Assembly: GCA_002716825.1 (NCBI GenBank)
Contig: PBCC01000026.1
Location: forward strand, 1-36,495
Source of the DNA: Halobacteriovorax sp.
GTDB lineage: Bacteria > Bdellovibrionota > Bacteriovoracia > Bacteriovoracales > Bacteriovoracaceae
Length of the DNA: 36,495 nucleotides
Direction of reading: 5' to 3'
Below the pieces are notes generated by a model. That model was not told the origin of the DNA. It saw only the letters and a list, made by a program, of their open reading frames with translations, and did not search any database. How positions within the stretch are numbered: position 1 is the stretch's first letter; the number at the start of each line of letters is the position of its first letter. Both the position numbers and the translations under genes were made by a program. Positions 1 to 7,978 of the stretch are shown in pieces.

Positions 1-229
1 CGACGGTTTCTGAGTGGAGTTTTCTCGCCATATACTCAGTAGCACTCTCTTCCAGATCTAAATCAAAATAGGGCACACCTAGCTCGACCGCCTCTTTTGG
101 ATGATCGACATCAAATGAGTTGTAATAAACAGATTTTCCCTGGGCAAGCAGGGCTTTACAGGTTGCGAGAGCGAGAGTGGTTTTGCCCACGCCACCCTTG
201 CCAGTGAAAACAAGTAGTCGCGCGGACAC
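1..229 (-). CDS. ArsA/ParA-like P-loop ATPase, N-terminal part
   Basis: The first 76 residues of a gene that runs off the left edge. The translation begins VSARLLVFTGKGGVGKTTLA, giving a deviant Walker A motif (GKGGVGKTT) of the ArsA/Get3/ParA (SIMIBI) class at about residues 10-18, followed by a beta strand ending in FDVDHP, the usual position of the switch aspartate. I chose the GTG at 229-227 because it sits just before the P-loop strand and there is no better start upstream; it overlaps the stop region of the preceding gene, so translation is probably coupled. ArsA-like proteins in this type of genome are often not arsenite pumps, and no arsenic genes are visible here. The link to a PhaR-type regulator upstream suggests a role near storage granules or envelope, but that is inference. 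ParA/MinD relatives remain possible without the rest of the protein. Confidence 0.8.
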   Translation of the reverse strand, partial: MSARLLVFTGKGGVGKTTLALATCKALLAQGKSVYYNSFDVDHPKEAVELGVPYFDLDLEESATEYMARKLHSETV

Positions 230-231
230 TA

Positions 232-906
232 TTAGAACACGTAAAAGGCGAGCATCAGAAGCTTGTAATAAGCGCCTTCAACTTCAGGGCCTATGTCTTG
301 CTTAACATCAAATGGGTTATGCAAGTGAAAGAGTAATCCAACTGTCACATGAGAATTTAAGTTTAAATCAGCACCTGCCCCAAGGTGGTAACCGAAAGCC
401 ATTTTTGTTTCTGTGTCCTGCATCTCACCAGCAGCGTTGGCGACGCGACGGACTTTAGGTGCATAAATTCCGAGACCACCAAGTACGTAGGGTGAGAAAT
501 TATCAAATTGATAAAGTTTAGCTTTGATCCCCGGAGCAATTCCGCGAATTAAAACATTTCTTCCGCGAAACTTGTGCTTTGAAATATGCATGTTCACTAA
601 AAGATCGAAAGAATGACTGGCGCTATAATTATAAAAACCATCAACGGTGATTTTATCTTCACCATCATGTTTAAAATCATCAAGCAAGAATGTTTGACCA
701 AAGCCTAGCCCAACAGAGTGACGATTGAGCGTCCCTTTTGGTGAGGTTCCGGAAATCGAACTTGAAGTACCATCGACTACAGGCTTATCAGTCGAAGTGA
801 GCTTTTCAATTTTCGATTGAGCGTGTGATTGAGGAAACAAAAAAATCCCTGCAAGCGCTAGTCCTACAGGGATCTTAATTAAATGCTTTTTTGCTTTATT
901 AAACAT
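232..906 (-). CDS. Outer-membrane beta-barrel protein
   Basis: 224 residues. A signal peptide is clear: basic start (MFNKAKKHLIKI), hydrophobic core VGLALAGIFLF, and a likely signal-peptidase I site after SHA at residue 29. A polar linker (about 30-60) is followed by alternating-residue strands rich in Gly, Tyr and Phe (HSVGLGFGQTFLLDD, YVLGGLGIYAP, FGYHLGAGADLNL, HVTVGLLFHLH), and the protein ends in Phe, the usual C-terminal signal of barrel proteins recognised by the BAM machinery. The size and strand pattern fit a small 8-stranded barrel of the OmpW/OmpA-like beta-barrel group; I cannot name the subfamily or a ligand. The start ATG at 906 has AAGG upstream. It lies 38 nt after the PhaR-like gene and 2 nt before the ATPase gene, so the three probably form one operon. 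Confidence 0.8.
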   Translation of the reverse strand: MFNKAKKHLIKIPVGLALAGIFLFPQSHAQSKIEKLTSTDKPVVDGTSSSISGTSPKGTLNRHSVGLGFGQTFLLDDFKHDGEDKITVDGFYNYSASHSFDLLVNMHISKHKFRGRNVLIRGIAPGIKAKLYQFDNFSPYVLGGLGIYAPKVRRVANAAGEMQDTETKMAFGYHLGAGADLNLNSHVTVGLLFHLHNPFDVKQDIGPEVEGAYYKLLMLAFYVF

Positions 907-914
907 AAAACCTT

Positions 915-938
915 GGGGTTCAGTTGTTTTAGAACCCC
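915..938 (-). promoter_or_regulatory. Intercistronic hairpin before the barrel gene
   Basis: Perfect 7-bp inverted repeat GGGGTTC (915-921) / GAACCCC (932-938) with a 10-nt loop, between the stop of the PhaR-like gene and the Shine-Dalgarno AAGG of the barrel gene. On the minus strand the stem ends directly against AAGG, without a T run long enough for a typical terminator. It could protect a processed mRNA end or tune translation of the barrel gene. The role is inferred; the structure is seen. Confidence 0.4.
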
Positions 939-944
939 TAGATT

Positions 945-1331
945 TTAGTTCAAAGTAGCAGGTGTTTCAACAGAAGCGTTCATTTCATTGTTCATGAATG
1001 GCTTGAACTCTTCAGTCTTAGGAGTAGCAAGCTCTCCACCAACTTTATTCTCAAGGGCTTTGATGTAGCCAGTGAAAGTGCCGTCGTCAGAACGAATAAC
1101 ACGCTTAAGAAGCTCAACATCTTTAGCATTAAGGGCTTTACGCTCTTGGTCTGCTAGAAGTTGCAGTTGAGTTTGATAAGTGATGTCGTTTTTCGTCTTG
1201 TTGTCGATCACTTGGATTTCATGACTTTCGCGGATAATCTGAGCGATTTCCTCTAGAGTCACGTAGCAGCTCTGATGAGTGTCATAGAGCTTGCGGTTTT
1301 GGTAGCGTTTGATGATACGTACTTCAGTCAT
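945..1331 (-). CDS. phaR: PhaR-like polyhydroxyalkanoate synthesis regulator
   Basis: 128 residues. The N-terminal half matches the PHB/PHA accumulation regulator DNA-binding domain: IIKRYQNRKLYDTHQSCYV at residues 6-24, then LEEIAQIIRE and VIDNKTKNDITYQTQLQLL, the same order as in PhaR (basic RxLYDT motif, YVTL, and the DxKT..DIT segment). PhaR proteins bind DNA and PHA granules and repress phasin genes. The C-terminal third is short and acidic and lacks a second recognised domain. Start ATG at 1331 has GGGGA 8 nt upstream. It is first in a likely operon with a barrel protein and an ArsA-like ATPase, behind a good promoter. No PHA synthase or phasin is visible here, so a wider regulatory role is possible; similar PhaR-domain proteins occur widely in bacteria without obvious PHA genes. 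Confidence 0.85.
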   Translation of the reverse strand: MTEVRIIKRYQNRKLYDTHQSCYVTLEEIAQIIRESHEIQVIDNKTKNDITYQTQLQLLADQERKALNAKDVELLKRVIRSDDGTFTGYIKALENKVGGELATPKTEEFKPFMNNEMNASVETPATLN

Positions 1332-1420
1332 CTTTTTCCCCTATTTGAAGAAAGTTGAACCAACGTTTAGCTTTCTCGCTCATAACAAAATCGTTTCAGC
1401 GTTTTAATACAGCCGAGGGC

Positions 1421-1449
1421 GTTATACCCAGTAGAAGTGAGTTTGTTAA
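1421..1449 (-). promoter_or_regulatory. Sigma-70-type promoter of the PhaR-like operon
   Basis: On the minus strand TTAACA (1449-1444), a 17-nt spacer and TATAAC (1426-1421): five of six matches to each consensus with ideal spacing. Transcription would start near 1414, giving a leader of about 80 nt before the start codon at 1331. Confidence 0.55.
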
Positions 1450-1579
1450 CCGCTTGTGTATATTTTTCCCTGCTTTGCGTTAGTTTTATTTAACCAGCGG
1501 GTCACACAATGAGTTATCAGCCACTTAGACTGAAATAATGAGATGCGCCTCAATAGATTGATTTGCATTGCTCCTCGTC

Positions 1580-1614
1580 GACACCGTAAGTAGCAAGCTT
1601 GCTAGGCCTGTGTC
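1580..1614. repeat. Nested inverted repeat with 14-bp perfect palindrome
   Basis: TAGCAAGCTTGCTA at 1591-1604 is a perfect 14-bp palindrome. It is bracketed by GACAC (1580-1584) and GTGTC (1610-1614), which also pair. A palindrome this long without a loop fits a dimeric regulator site better than an RNA terminator. The binding protein is unknown. Confidence 0.5.
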
Positions 1615-1706
1615 AAGAAAATCGGCCATAAGAGTCATTTCCAACCCATTGATTGTTCGTAAATATGACAGAGAAATGACGATAAACTGCAAGAGCAGAG
1701 CGTCAT

Positions 1707-1715
1707 TGTTATAAT
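1707..1715 (+). promoter_or_regulatory. Extended -10 promoter for the TPR lipoprotein gene
   Basis: TGTTATAAT is a perfect extended -10 element (TGnTATAAT). No good -35 is present 16-18 nt upstream, as is common for extended -10 promoters. Transcription would begin near 1722, about 120 nt before the start codon, leaving the third GTCATTTC copy inside the leader. Confidence 0.5.
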
Positions 1716-1842
1716 ACTTGAGTGGAAAATAATGCCCGAGGGCAGAAAAAGTTCACCAATATGAGTCATTTCTAAGTTTTGGGGCCCGCGCGTCGATTAG
1801 CAAGGAGAAGCCTGAGCCTTCAAAACCAGGGATTGGTCGGTA

Positions 1843-3696
1843 ATGATGAATATAACAACCTCTATGAAACTTCTTACTATTGTCGCGTTAGCGCATGTTG
1901 CTAGCTGCGCTCATCATAGTGAACCCAAGGTCGTTACTGAAACTCAAAGTGAAAAACCTGTTGATGAAAAAGCGCTTAAAGCTCAAGTGGAAAGTCAGTT
2001 AAGTGCCATGGCCGAGCAAGCCAAGAAAGCAGGCCCAAAAGCTATCGAGTTTCTATCGAGTGATTTATTTTTGAAAGCTAACGATGCAGCTCTTAGGGAC
2101 GATGCCCAAACAGCGTCGCTCCTACTAAAATATGTACACCAAATGAATCCAGATGATCTGTATGTTCATAAGCGTTATGCAGTTGAGCTAATTCGTTCGG
2201 GTGAGCTTCTAGCAGCGGAGCCACATCTTAAGCATCTCTATAAAGTTTCAAAAGGAAAAGAAGAAGCGCTTGGTTTAGTGCTTGGTGGAATCTATACCGC
2301 ACTTGATCGCAGTGATGACGCTAAGAAAGCTTATTCTGAAGTGTTGGCAAAGAATGCTAAAAATGAAGAAGCCTGTCTATTTTTGGCCAAAGCACATGCT
2401 GTCGCTAAAGAAGCATCAAAGGCCAAGCAATTGCTTGTTAAGTGTCAAAAAGCAAATCCTAAAAATGCTGTCTTTACTTACTATTTAGGCAAGATTGCTC
2501 TCGATGATAAAAAACCTAAGCAAGCTCTCAGTTATTTTAATAAAGCGCTAAAACTTCAGCCAAGTTTTCACCAGGCAGCAGTAGCTCTTGGAGTCTTTCA
2601 CGAAGAAGGTGAGGATTTTAAATCAGCGATCAAAGTTTATCGCGACTTTTTGAAAGTGAAGCCGTCGAACTATCAAGTTCTGTCTCGCCTTGTGCAGGTC
2701 ATGTTTGCAACATCTCAGTACCGTGATGTTCTTCCTTACGCCGAGAGACTTTCAAGTCTTGACCCAGATAATCTCAATCTCAAAGTTCGCCTAGGAATCC
2801 TTTACACAGACAGCGGAAAGCTTGATCAGGCGATTGGGACATTTAAAGAAATTTTAGTGGCGATCCCTGACTCAGATAAAGTGCTTTTTTATCTCGGATC
2901 TTTGTACAAGGATAGTCATCAATACGATGATGCGATGGCGACGTTTCAACAGATTCCACCTGACTCGGCACTGTTTCATGAGTCAGCTCTACAGGTAACA
3001 CAGATGCTCAATGTCGTTGCACTTGAAAATGCAGCTAAAGGTGTTGTCGAGCCTGAAAAGCAAATGAAAGAACAAATTGACACTTATGTAGCCAAGCATG
3101 AAGAGGCCAAAGTCGGTATGCATTTGGTGCTAGCGAGCTTCTATGAAACTCTTGGTAAAGTTGATTCTGCTATTGAGTCATTAGCAAAAGTGAGAAACGG
3201 CAAGGGCTTTGATAAAACTCACGAGTTGTATTTTGCCTCACTACTTGATCGCGCCAAAAGACATGACGAAGCGATTAGCTTGGTTGAAAAAATGTTGGAT
3301 AAGGATCCGCAAGACGCCTATGCCTTGAACTTTATCGGCTATACCTTAGTCGAGCAGGGTAAGGATATGGATCGTGCTTATAGCCTGATTAAGAAGGCCA
3401 TCGAGATTGCTCCAAAAGATGGTTATATAAGAGATACGCTTGGTTGGTACTACTATAAAATTGGAAATAACGAAAAAGCGTTGGCAGAATTGCATAAAGC
3501 GGTAAAACTGGTTTCAGATGATCCAGTCATTACAAAGCACTTAGCTACGGTATACCGCGAGCTAGAGTCGTTTGAGCTGGCAAAGAAATACTATGTGGAG
3601 GCTTTGAAATTAAGCAAAGTCAAAAACGACAAAGACGAAGTTATCAAAGCTCTAGAAGACTTAGAGGCCGTGCGTCTGCCTGCTTCAAAGCAATAG
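1843..3696 (+). CDS. TPR-repeat lipoprotein
   Basis: 617 residues. The N-terminus is a lipoprotein signal with lipobox VASC and Cys at residue 22; residue +2 is Ala, so outer-membrane sorting is plausible. The rest, about residues 80-600, is a chain of tetratricopeptide repeats with the usual W/L-G-Y-A-A-P spacing, for example KAVFTYYLGKIALDDKKPKQ-like units, ALGVFHEEGEDFKSAI, LGILYTDSGKLDQAI, LFYLGSLYKDSHQYDDAM and LGWYYYKIGNNEKAL near 530. TPRs form protein-binding superhelices, so the protein is probably a periplasm-facing scaffold. A second start, ATG at 1864 (MKLLTIVALAHVASC), would give a more ordinary signal length, but only the 1843 start has an upstream AGGGA. The final bases overlap the next lipoprotein frame. 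Function beyond binding cannot be read from the sequence. Confidence 0.85.
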   Translation: MMNITTSMKLLTIVALAHVASCAHHSEPKVVTETQSEKPVDEKALKAQVESQLSAMAEQAKKAGPKAIEFLSSDLFLKANDAALRDDAQTASLLLKYVHQMNPDDLYVHKRYAVELIRSGELLAAEPHLKHLYKVSKGKEEALGLVLGGIYTALDRSDDAKKAYSEVLAKNAKNEEACLFLAKAHAVAKEASKAKQLLVKCQKANPKNAVFTYYLGKIALDDKKPKQALSYFNKALKLQPSFHQAAVALGVFHEEGEDFKSAIKVYRDFLKVKPSNYQVLSRLVQVMFATSQYRDVLPYAERLSSLDPDNLNLKVRLGILYTDSGKLDQAIGTFKEILVAIPDSDKVLFYLGSLYKDSHQYDDAMATFQQIPPDSALFHESALQVTQMLNVVALENAAKGVVEPEKQMKEQIDTYVAKHEEAKVGMHLVLASFYETLGKVDSAIESLAKVRNGKGFDKTHELYFASLLDRAKRHDEAISLVEKMLDKDPQDAYALNFIGYTLVEQGKDMDRAYSLIKKAIEIAPKDGYIRDTLGWYYYKIGNNEKALAELHKAVKLVSDDPVITKHLATVYRELESFELAKKYYVEALKLSKVKNDKDEVIKALEDLEAVRLPASKQ

Positions 3697-4247
3697 CACT
3701 TCTCACTCTCAGTAGCTGTTCCCTCTTTAGCACTTCCAAATTGAGTACAAGCGCCACCGAAGCGTTTTCTGGCTGGTGCCTGGAGAGCGCTGGTAAAGGG
3801 CGTATCGAGCTTGGACGAGAGCACCACGTGTTTGACTATTATTCAACGATTAACAAGCAAAGTGAAAGCTTTGTGGTCGCTCTTGATTTGCCTATCTATG
3901 GTGAAGAAGTTTTAAATCTTTCGCTCGTAAGTAAAAAAATATCGGGTAGCTTCACCAAAAGAATCAATCAAACTCAGACTATTAAAAACTTTTTTGGCGT
4001 TTGGCAGAGCTGGATTAGTGCTCGAGAAAAAAATCAATTGCCAGCAAGCCAATTTGAGCTGCATGGCGACAAGCTCGTTTTCATTGATGCGTTAAGTGAA
4101 AATGAAAGTGTCACTTTGACACTGCACGCTCTAACAAATGACAGTTATTTTGCCAGACAAACCTTAAAGTACCGTCATAGAGGTACAAACAAAGAGATGA
4201 CTCTCGAAATGTTTACGACAGAATGTCGAAATCCTGCCATGCATTAG
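3609..4247 (+). CDS. Small lipoprotein with a non-canonical start
   Basis: The frame is open from 3576 to 4247. Its first ordinary start codon is TTG at 3741, but that leaves out a clear lipoprotein signal just upstream: CFKAIALLTLSSC with lipobox LSSC, Cys codon at 3717-3719. No ATG, GTG or TTG lies in frame between 3576 and 3741. The best candidate is ATT at 3609, which has a perfect GGAGG (3597-3601) 7 nt before it and would give a 212-residue protein with a very basic start (KQSQKRQRRS) and the lipid Cys at 37. ATA at 3693, overlapping the TPR gene stop, is another option. The mature part (about 170 residues) has a beta-rich pattern and two Cys (SGWCLES and TTECRNP), with no family I recognise. 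It overlaps the TPR lipoprotein gene by 88 nt if ATT is used, and the two may act together. Confidence 0.55.
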   Translation: MKQSQKRQRRSYQSSRRLRGRASACFKAIALLTLSSCSLFSTSKLSTSATEAFSGWCLESAGKGRIELGREHHVFDYYSTINKQSESFVVALDLPIYGEEVLNLSLVSKKISGSFTKRINQTQTIKNFFGVWQSWISAREKNQLPASQFELHGDKLVFIDALSENESVTLTLHALTNDSYFARQTLKYRHRGTNKEMTLEMFTTECRNPAMH

Positions 4248-4349
4248 CGTTATTCGTTAAAGAAAGTGGAAATCACGCACAAATTTATATATAAAACCTC
4301 ACTATATTCGCCTTAGAAGTATTATTGCGATTTTATAAGGATGGTCGAT

Positions 4350-6119
4350 ATGAAGAAATTTGCGTTGCCGATTCTCGCGTTAAGCCGACTACCTTTGTTT
4401 TCATGTACAAAGAAAGAGGAAGCGAACGAGAAAGTTTTAAACCTAGTTGTTGGTAGTGAAGTTAAAGGAATGGATCCAATCTATTCTAACGACAGATACT
4501 CATCTAACGAAACTGCTCGCGTTTACGAAGGTCTTCTCGAGTACCATTATTTAAAGCGTCCATATCAGTTGACTCCAAATCTTGCTGAAGCGATGCCGGA
4601 AGTTTCAAACAACGGTCTTACTTATACTTTTAAAGTAAAAAAAGGTGTGAAGTTCCACGACGACAAAGCTTTCCCAGGTGGAAAAGGTCGTGAGCTTGTT
4701 GCTGAAGACTTTGTTTATTCAATTAAGCGTCTCGCTGATCCAAAACTTCAAGGCCTTGGCTGGTGGGTTATTGATGGCAAGCTTAAAGGCTTAAATGAGT
4801 GGAGAGAGAAGAATACTTCTGCTGAAAAAGTGAATTATGACGAAGTTGTCGAAGGTGTAAAAGCTCTTGATAGCCACACTGTTCAGTTCAACCTGACTAA
4901 GCCTTTCCCACAATTTCTTTATTCTCTTGCGATGACATTTACTTTCGCTACAGCAAAAGAAGTTGTTGAGCATTATGGAAATGAGTTCTTGAATCACCCT
5001 GTAGGCACTGGCCCATTCATGCTTCCAGAGTTCAAGCAAACAAACCGTATCGAGTATGTAGTTAACCCTAACTACCGTGAGAAGAAATTCCCATGTGATG
5101 CTTCTGAAGAATTTGAAGCAATCGCGAAAGAGTATTGTGGAAAAACTCTTCCACTAGTTAAAAAGATTGTTGTGAATATCATTAAAGAAGATCAGCCACG
5201 TTGGTTGAACTTCCAAAAAGGTAACCTCGACTACATTGGCATCCCGAAAGATAATTTCGATGCAGCTGTAACTCCAACTAATGAGCTTGCAACTGATCTT
5301 TCAACAAAAGGCATCGATCTCTTGATCCAGCCTTCACTAGATGTAACGTACACAGCATTTAATCTTGACCTTGATCTTCTTAAGAACAAGAAACTACGTC
5401 AGGCGCTTTCTCTTGCTTATGATATCGATACTTCTAATAAGTTGTTCTACAACAACCGCGCTCTTCCGGCTCAGTCACTAGTTCCTCCAGGAATTGCTGG
5501 CTATATCAAAGGTTACGAGAATCCATATCGTGGCCACGGTAAAGAAGCAGATATCGCAAAAGCTAAAAAGCTACTTGCTGAAGCTGGCTATCCTGAAGGT
5601 AAAGGTCTTAAGGAATTAACTTATGACTGCCCATCTTCAACTGTTTCTCGCCAAATTGGTGAGTACACAAAGCAGCAGTTTGCACAAATTGGCGTGAAGC
5701 TTAAAGTTGTTCAAAACACTTGGCCTGAACTTCAAAAGAAGATCGACAAGCGTCAGGTAGAGCTTTGGGGAATTGCATGGGGTGCAGATTACCCAGATGC
5801 TGAGAACTTCCTACAACTTCTCTACGGACCAAACCGCGCTCCAGGTGCTAACGGTTCAGGTTATGACAACCCAGAATTTAACCGTCTTTATGCTTCTGCC
5901 GCAGTTATGCAAGATACGCCAGAGCGTACAGCTCTTTACGAGAAAATGGTTCGTATGGCCGCTGAAGAGATGCCATGGATCTATGGTGTTCACCGTCAGA
6001 ACTATGTTCTTAAGCATTCATGGCTTAAAAACTACGTGATCACGGACTTTGAAGCAGGAAGCGAGCAGTATCTAGATGTAGATCTAGCTGCGAAGAAAAC
6101 AGCACTCGAAAAATTATAA
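4350..6119 (+). CDS. oppA: Peptide ABC transporter substrate-binding lipoprotein
   Basis: 589 residues from ATG 4350, which has AAGGA 8 nt upstream; the ATG at 4341 overlaps that site and is unlikely to be used. The signal MKKFALPILALSRLPLFSC ends in lipobox LFSC, so the protein is a lipoprotein. The body fits the SBP_bac_5 (OppA/DppA) family: the N-terminal LVVGSEVKGMDPIYSND and ARVYEGLLEY, the domain NNGLTYTFKVKKGVKFHDDK, VGTGPFML in the middle, LRQALSLAYDID and the C-terminal WGIAWGADYPDAENFL. It captures peptides in the periplasm for the permease encoded by the next four genes. An extra segment with two Cys (about residues 250-265) may form a disulphide loop. It has its own upstream gap of about 100 bp but no strong promoter that I can place. 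Ligand (oligo- or dipeptide, or another OppA-type solute) is not determinable. Confidence 0.9.
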   Translation: MKKFALPILALSRLPLFSCTKKEEANEKVLNLVVGSEVKGMDPIYSNDRYSSNETARVYEGLLEYHYLKRPYQLTPNLAEAMPEVSNNGLTYTFKVKKGVKFHDDKAFPGGKGRELVAEDFVYSIKRLADPKLQGLGWWVIDGKLKGLNEWREKNTSAEKVNYDEVVEGVKALDSHTVQFNLTKPFPQFLYSLAMTFTFATAKEVVEHYGNEFLNHPVGTGPFMLPEFKQTNRIEYVVNPNYREKKFPCDASEEFEAIAKEYCGKTLPLVKKIVVNIIKEDQPRWLNFQKGNLDYIGIPKDNFDAAVTPTNELATDLSTKGIDLLIQPSLDVTYTAFNLDLDLLKNKKLRQALSLAYDIDTSNKLFYNNRALPAQSLVPPGIAGYIKGYENPYRGHGKEADIAKAKKLLAEAGYPEGKGLKELTYDCPSSTVSRQIGEYTKQQFAQIGVKLKVVQNTWPELQKKIDKRQVELWGIAWGADYPDAENFLQLLYGPNRAPGANGSGYDNPEFNRLYASAAVMQDTPERTALYEKMVRMAAEEMPWIYGVHRQNYVLKHSWLKNYVITDFEAGSEQYLDVDLAAKKTALEKL

Positions 6120-6129
6120 ACGGATCGTT

Positions 6130-7071
6130 GTGAATATATACGCCTATATCTTACGCAGACTCCTCTATGTCATTCCGGTGATTTTAGGGGTCTGTGCCAT
6201 CATCTTTTTAATTTTTAACGTGGTAGCGCCGGATCCGGCGCTTATCATTTTGGGTAAGCACGCCACTGTTGAGCAGATCGTTGAGATTCGCGAGCAGCTT
6301 GGTCTTAACCGTTCTTTGTGGTTGCAGTATTTTGATATTGTTAAGAGTGCTTTCACTTTTGACTTTGGAAGATCTTGGTCAACCAAGCAGGAAATTATCC
6401 AAATGATCAAAGCGGGAGCTATTCCTTCGGCGACATTGTCTTTTCCAGCTTTTTTCGTATCAACAGTTCTAGGTATTTCGATTTCACTGCTCGTGGCTTT
6501 TTACCGTGGCTCTGTTTTCGATAAAATTACTGTCGTGGGTTGTGTGACTTCGATGTCTGTATCAAGTCTGGCTTATATCCTTTTTGGTCAGTGGTTTTTC
6601 GCTTACAAATTAGGCTGGTTTGAAATTTCGGGCTATGACTACGGCTTTCCGTATTTCATCCCTTATATTTTATTGCCGGCGATTATTTGGGTGATGCTCT
6701 CAGTTGGTCCAGATGTACGTTTCTATCGCACGATTATGCTTGATGAAATCTACCAAGATTATATCCGCACAGCTCGCGCCAAAGGACTATCTGAAAGAGT
6801 TATTCTTTTTAAACACGTTCTTAAAAACACCATGATTCCTATTATCACTTATGTCGTCATTCAGATTCCATTTTTGATCTTAGGGGCACTACTACTAGAA
6901 AGTTTCTTCTCTATTCCTGGGCTTGGAAGCATTACGCTTAATGCGATTAACTCTTCTGACTTCCCAGTAATTAGAGCAATGACCGTATTGTCAGCAGTAG
7001 CTTATATTATTTTCTCCGTGATCACCGACGTACTCTATACGCTGGTTGATCCACGAGTTCGTTTATCTTAA
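6130..7071 (+). CDS. oppB: Peptide ABC transporter permease OppB/DppB
   Basis: 313 residues, GTG start at 6130, 10 nt after oppA. It begins YILRRLLYVIPVILGVCAIIF, the typical OppB opening with the first membrane helix, then the large periplasmic loop PDPALIILGKHATVEQIVEIREQLGLN, further helices, and the cytoplasmic EAA-type coupling motif RTARAKGLSERVILFKHVLKN followed by PGLGSITLNAI and a C-terminal VDPRVRLS. Six membrane spans are expected. It pairs with the following OppC to form the channel. Confidence 0.93.
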   Translation: MNIYAYILRRLLYVIPVILGVCAIIFLIFNVVAPDPALIILGKHATVEQIVEIREQLGLNRSLWLQYFDIVKSAFTFDFGRSWSTKQEIIQMIKAGAIPSATLSFPAFFVSTVLGISISLLVAFYRGSVFDKITVVGCVTSMSVSSLAYILFGQWFFAYKLGWFEISGYDYGFPYFIPYILLPAIIWVMLSVGPDVRFYRTIMLDEIYQDYIRTARAKGLSERVILFKHVLKNTMIPIITYVVIQIPFLILGALLLESFFSIPGLGSITLNAINSSDFPVIRAMTVLSAVAYIIFSVITDVLYTLVDPRVRLS

Positions 7072-7080
7072 AGGATCGAA

Positions 7081-7944
7081 ATGTCGACGAATGCTGAATC
7101 TAAATCGTTATGGCGTCACGCCTTTGAGCAATTATGTAAAGATAAGCTCGCGCTAACTTCTCTCATAATCGTTGCTGTTTATTCTCTTGTGGCCATCTTG
7201 GTGGCCCTTGGAGTTCTAGCTTCTGATTGGGAACAAAGTGTCGGGCCATCTTATAATCCACCTTCTGCCGATCATCCGTTTGGATTAGATATTTTTGGTA
7301 TGAGTGTGTGGGCTAAAACTCTCAAGGGAACTGAAGTCGCCATGTCTGTTGGGCTTGTGACGAGTCTCATCTCTATTACGATTGGTGTAACCCTTGGCGC
7401 TCTCGCCGGCTATTTTGGTGGCAAGATTGATGAAGCCATCGTGTGGTTCTACACGACGTTCACTTCAATTCCATACATCATGCTCGTTGTTGCGATTGCT
7501 TTTATCTTGGGTAAAGGCCTAATGACTGTTTATCTCGCTCTTGGATTAACCTCTTGGGTTAGTTTATGTCGCTTGATCCGTGGTGAAGTGATGAGACACA
7601 AAGATCGTGAGTATGTTCAAGCTGCCGGGGCGATCGGTGGTGGCGATATGAGGAAGTTATTTGTTCATATCCTTCCTAATGTTCTCCATATCGTAATCAT
7701 TAACTTCTCACTTTCATTCCAAACAGCAATTAAGTCTGAAGTGATTCTTTCTTATTTAGGTTTGGGGGTTCAAGGACGTCCAAGCTGGGGAATTATGATT
7801 GATGATGCAAAACTTGAGCTTGCCCGTGGGGTATGGTGGCAGCTTGCGGCCGCGACTTTGGCCATGCTGATTGTTGTTTTGGCCTTTAATATTTTAGGGG
7901 ATGCACTTCGTGACGCCCTTGATCCAAAACTGAAAGGAAAGTAA
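7081..7944 (+). CDS. oppC: Peptide ABC transporter permease OppC/DppC
   Basis: 287 residues, ATG at 7081 with AGGA upstream, 9 nt after oppB. An N-terminal OppC_N helix (ALTSLIIVAVYSLVAILVALG) is followed by PPSADHPFGLDIFGMSVWAKTLKGT, the conserved HPFGTDxxGRD-like segment, five more helices, and the coupling motif REYVQAAGAIGGGDMRKLFVHILPN, then LSYLGLGVQGRPSWGIMI, diagnostic for OppC. Partner of OppB in the inner membrane. Confidence 0.93.
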   Translation: MSTNAESKSLWRHAFEQLCKDKLALTSLIIVAVYSLVAILVALGVLASDWEQSVGPSYNPPSADHPFGLDIFGMSVWAKTLKGTEVAMSVGLVTSLISITIGVTLGALAGYFGGKIDEAIVWFYTTFTSIPYIMLVVAIAFILGKGLMTVYLALGLTSWVSLCRLIRGEVMRHKDREYVQAAGAIGGGDMRKLFVHILPNVLHIVIINFSLSFQTAIKSEVILSYLGLGVQGRPSWGIMIDDAKLELARGVWWQLAAATLAMLIVVLAFNILGDALRDALDPKLKGK

Positions 7945-7978
7945 AATCGAGGGGTTGTCCTCTCTTAAGGTGTAATCG

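Larger units (their letters stand above)
1332..1842. other. Intergenic gap of 511 bp with repeats, no gene recognised
   Basis: Divergent gap between the PhaR-like operon and the TPR lipoprotein gene. I see no convincing coding frame. It holds the two promoters listed separately, a nested palindrome at 1580-1614, and the octamer GTCATTTC at 1634-1641 and 1765-1772 with its inverted copy GAAATGAC at 1673-1680. The span 1450-1700 is far longer than other gaps in this tightly packed window and could carry a small RNA or several operators. Confidence 0.5.

Noticed and set aside
3741-4247. TTG at 3741 as the true start of the small lipoprotein
   Set aside because: It excludes the in-frame lipobox LSSC and has no ribosome site. 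Kept only as the first ordinary start codon.
4341-4349. ATG at 4341 as oppA start
   Set aside because: It overlaps the AAGGA ribosome site of ATG 4350, whose protein has the proper signal peptide.
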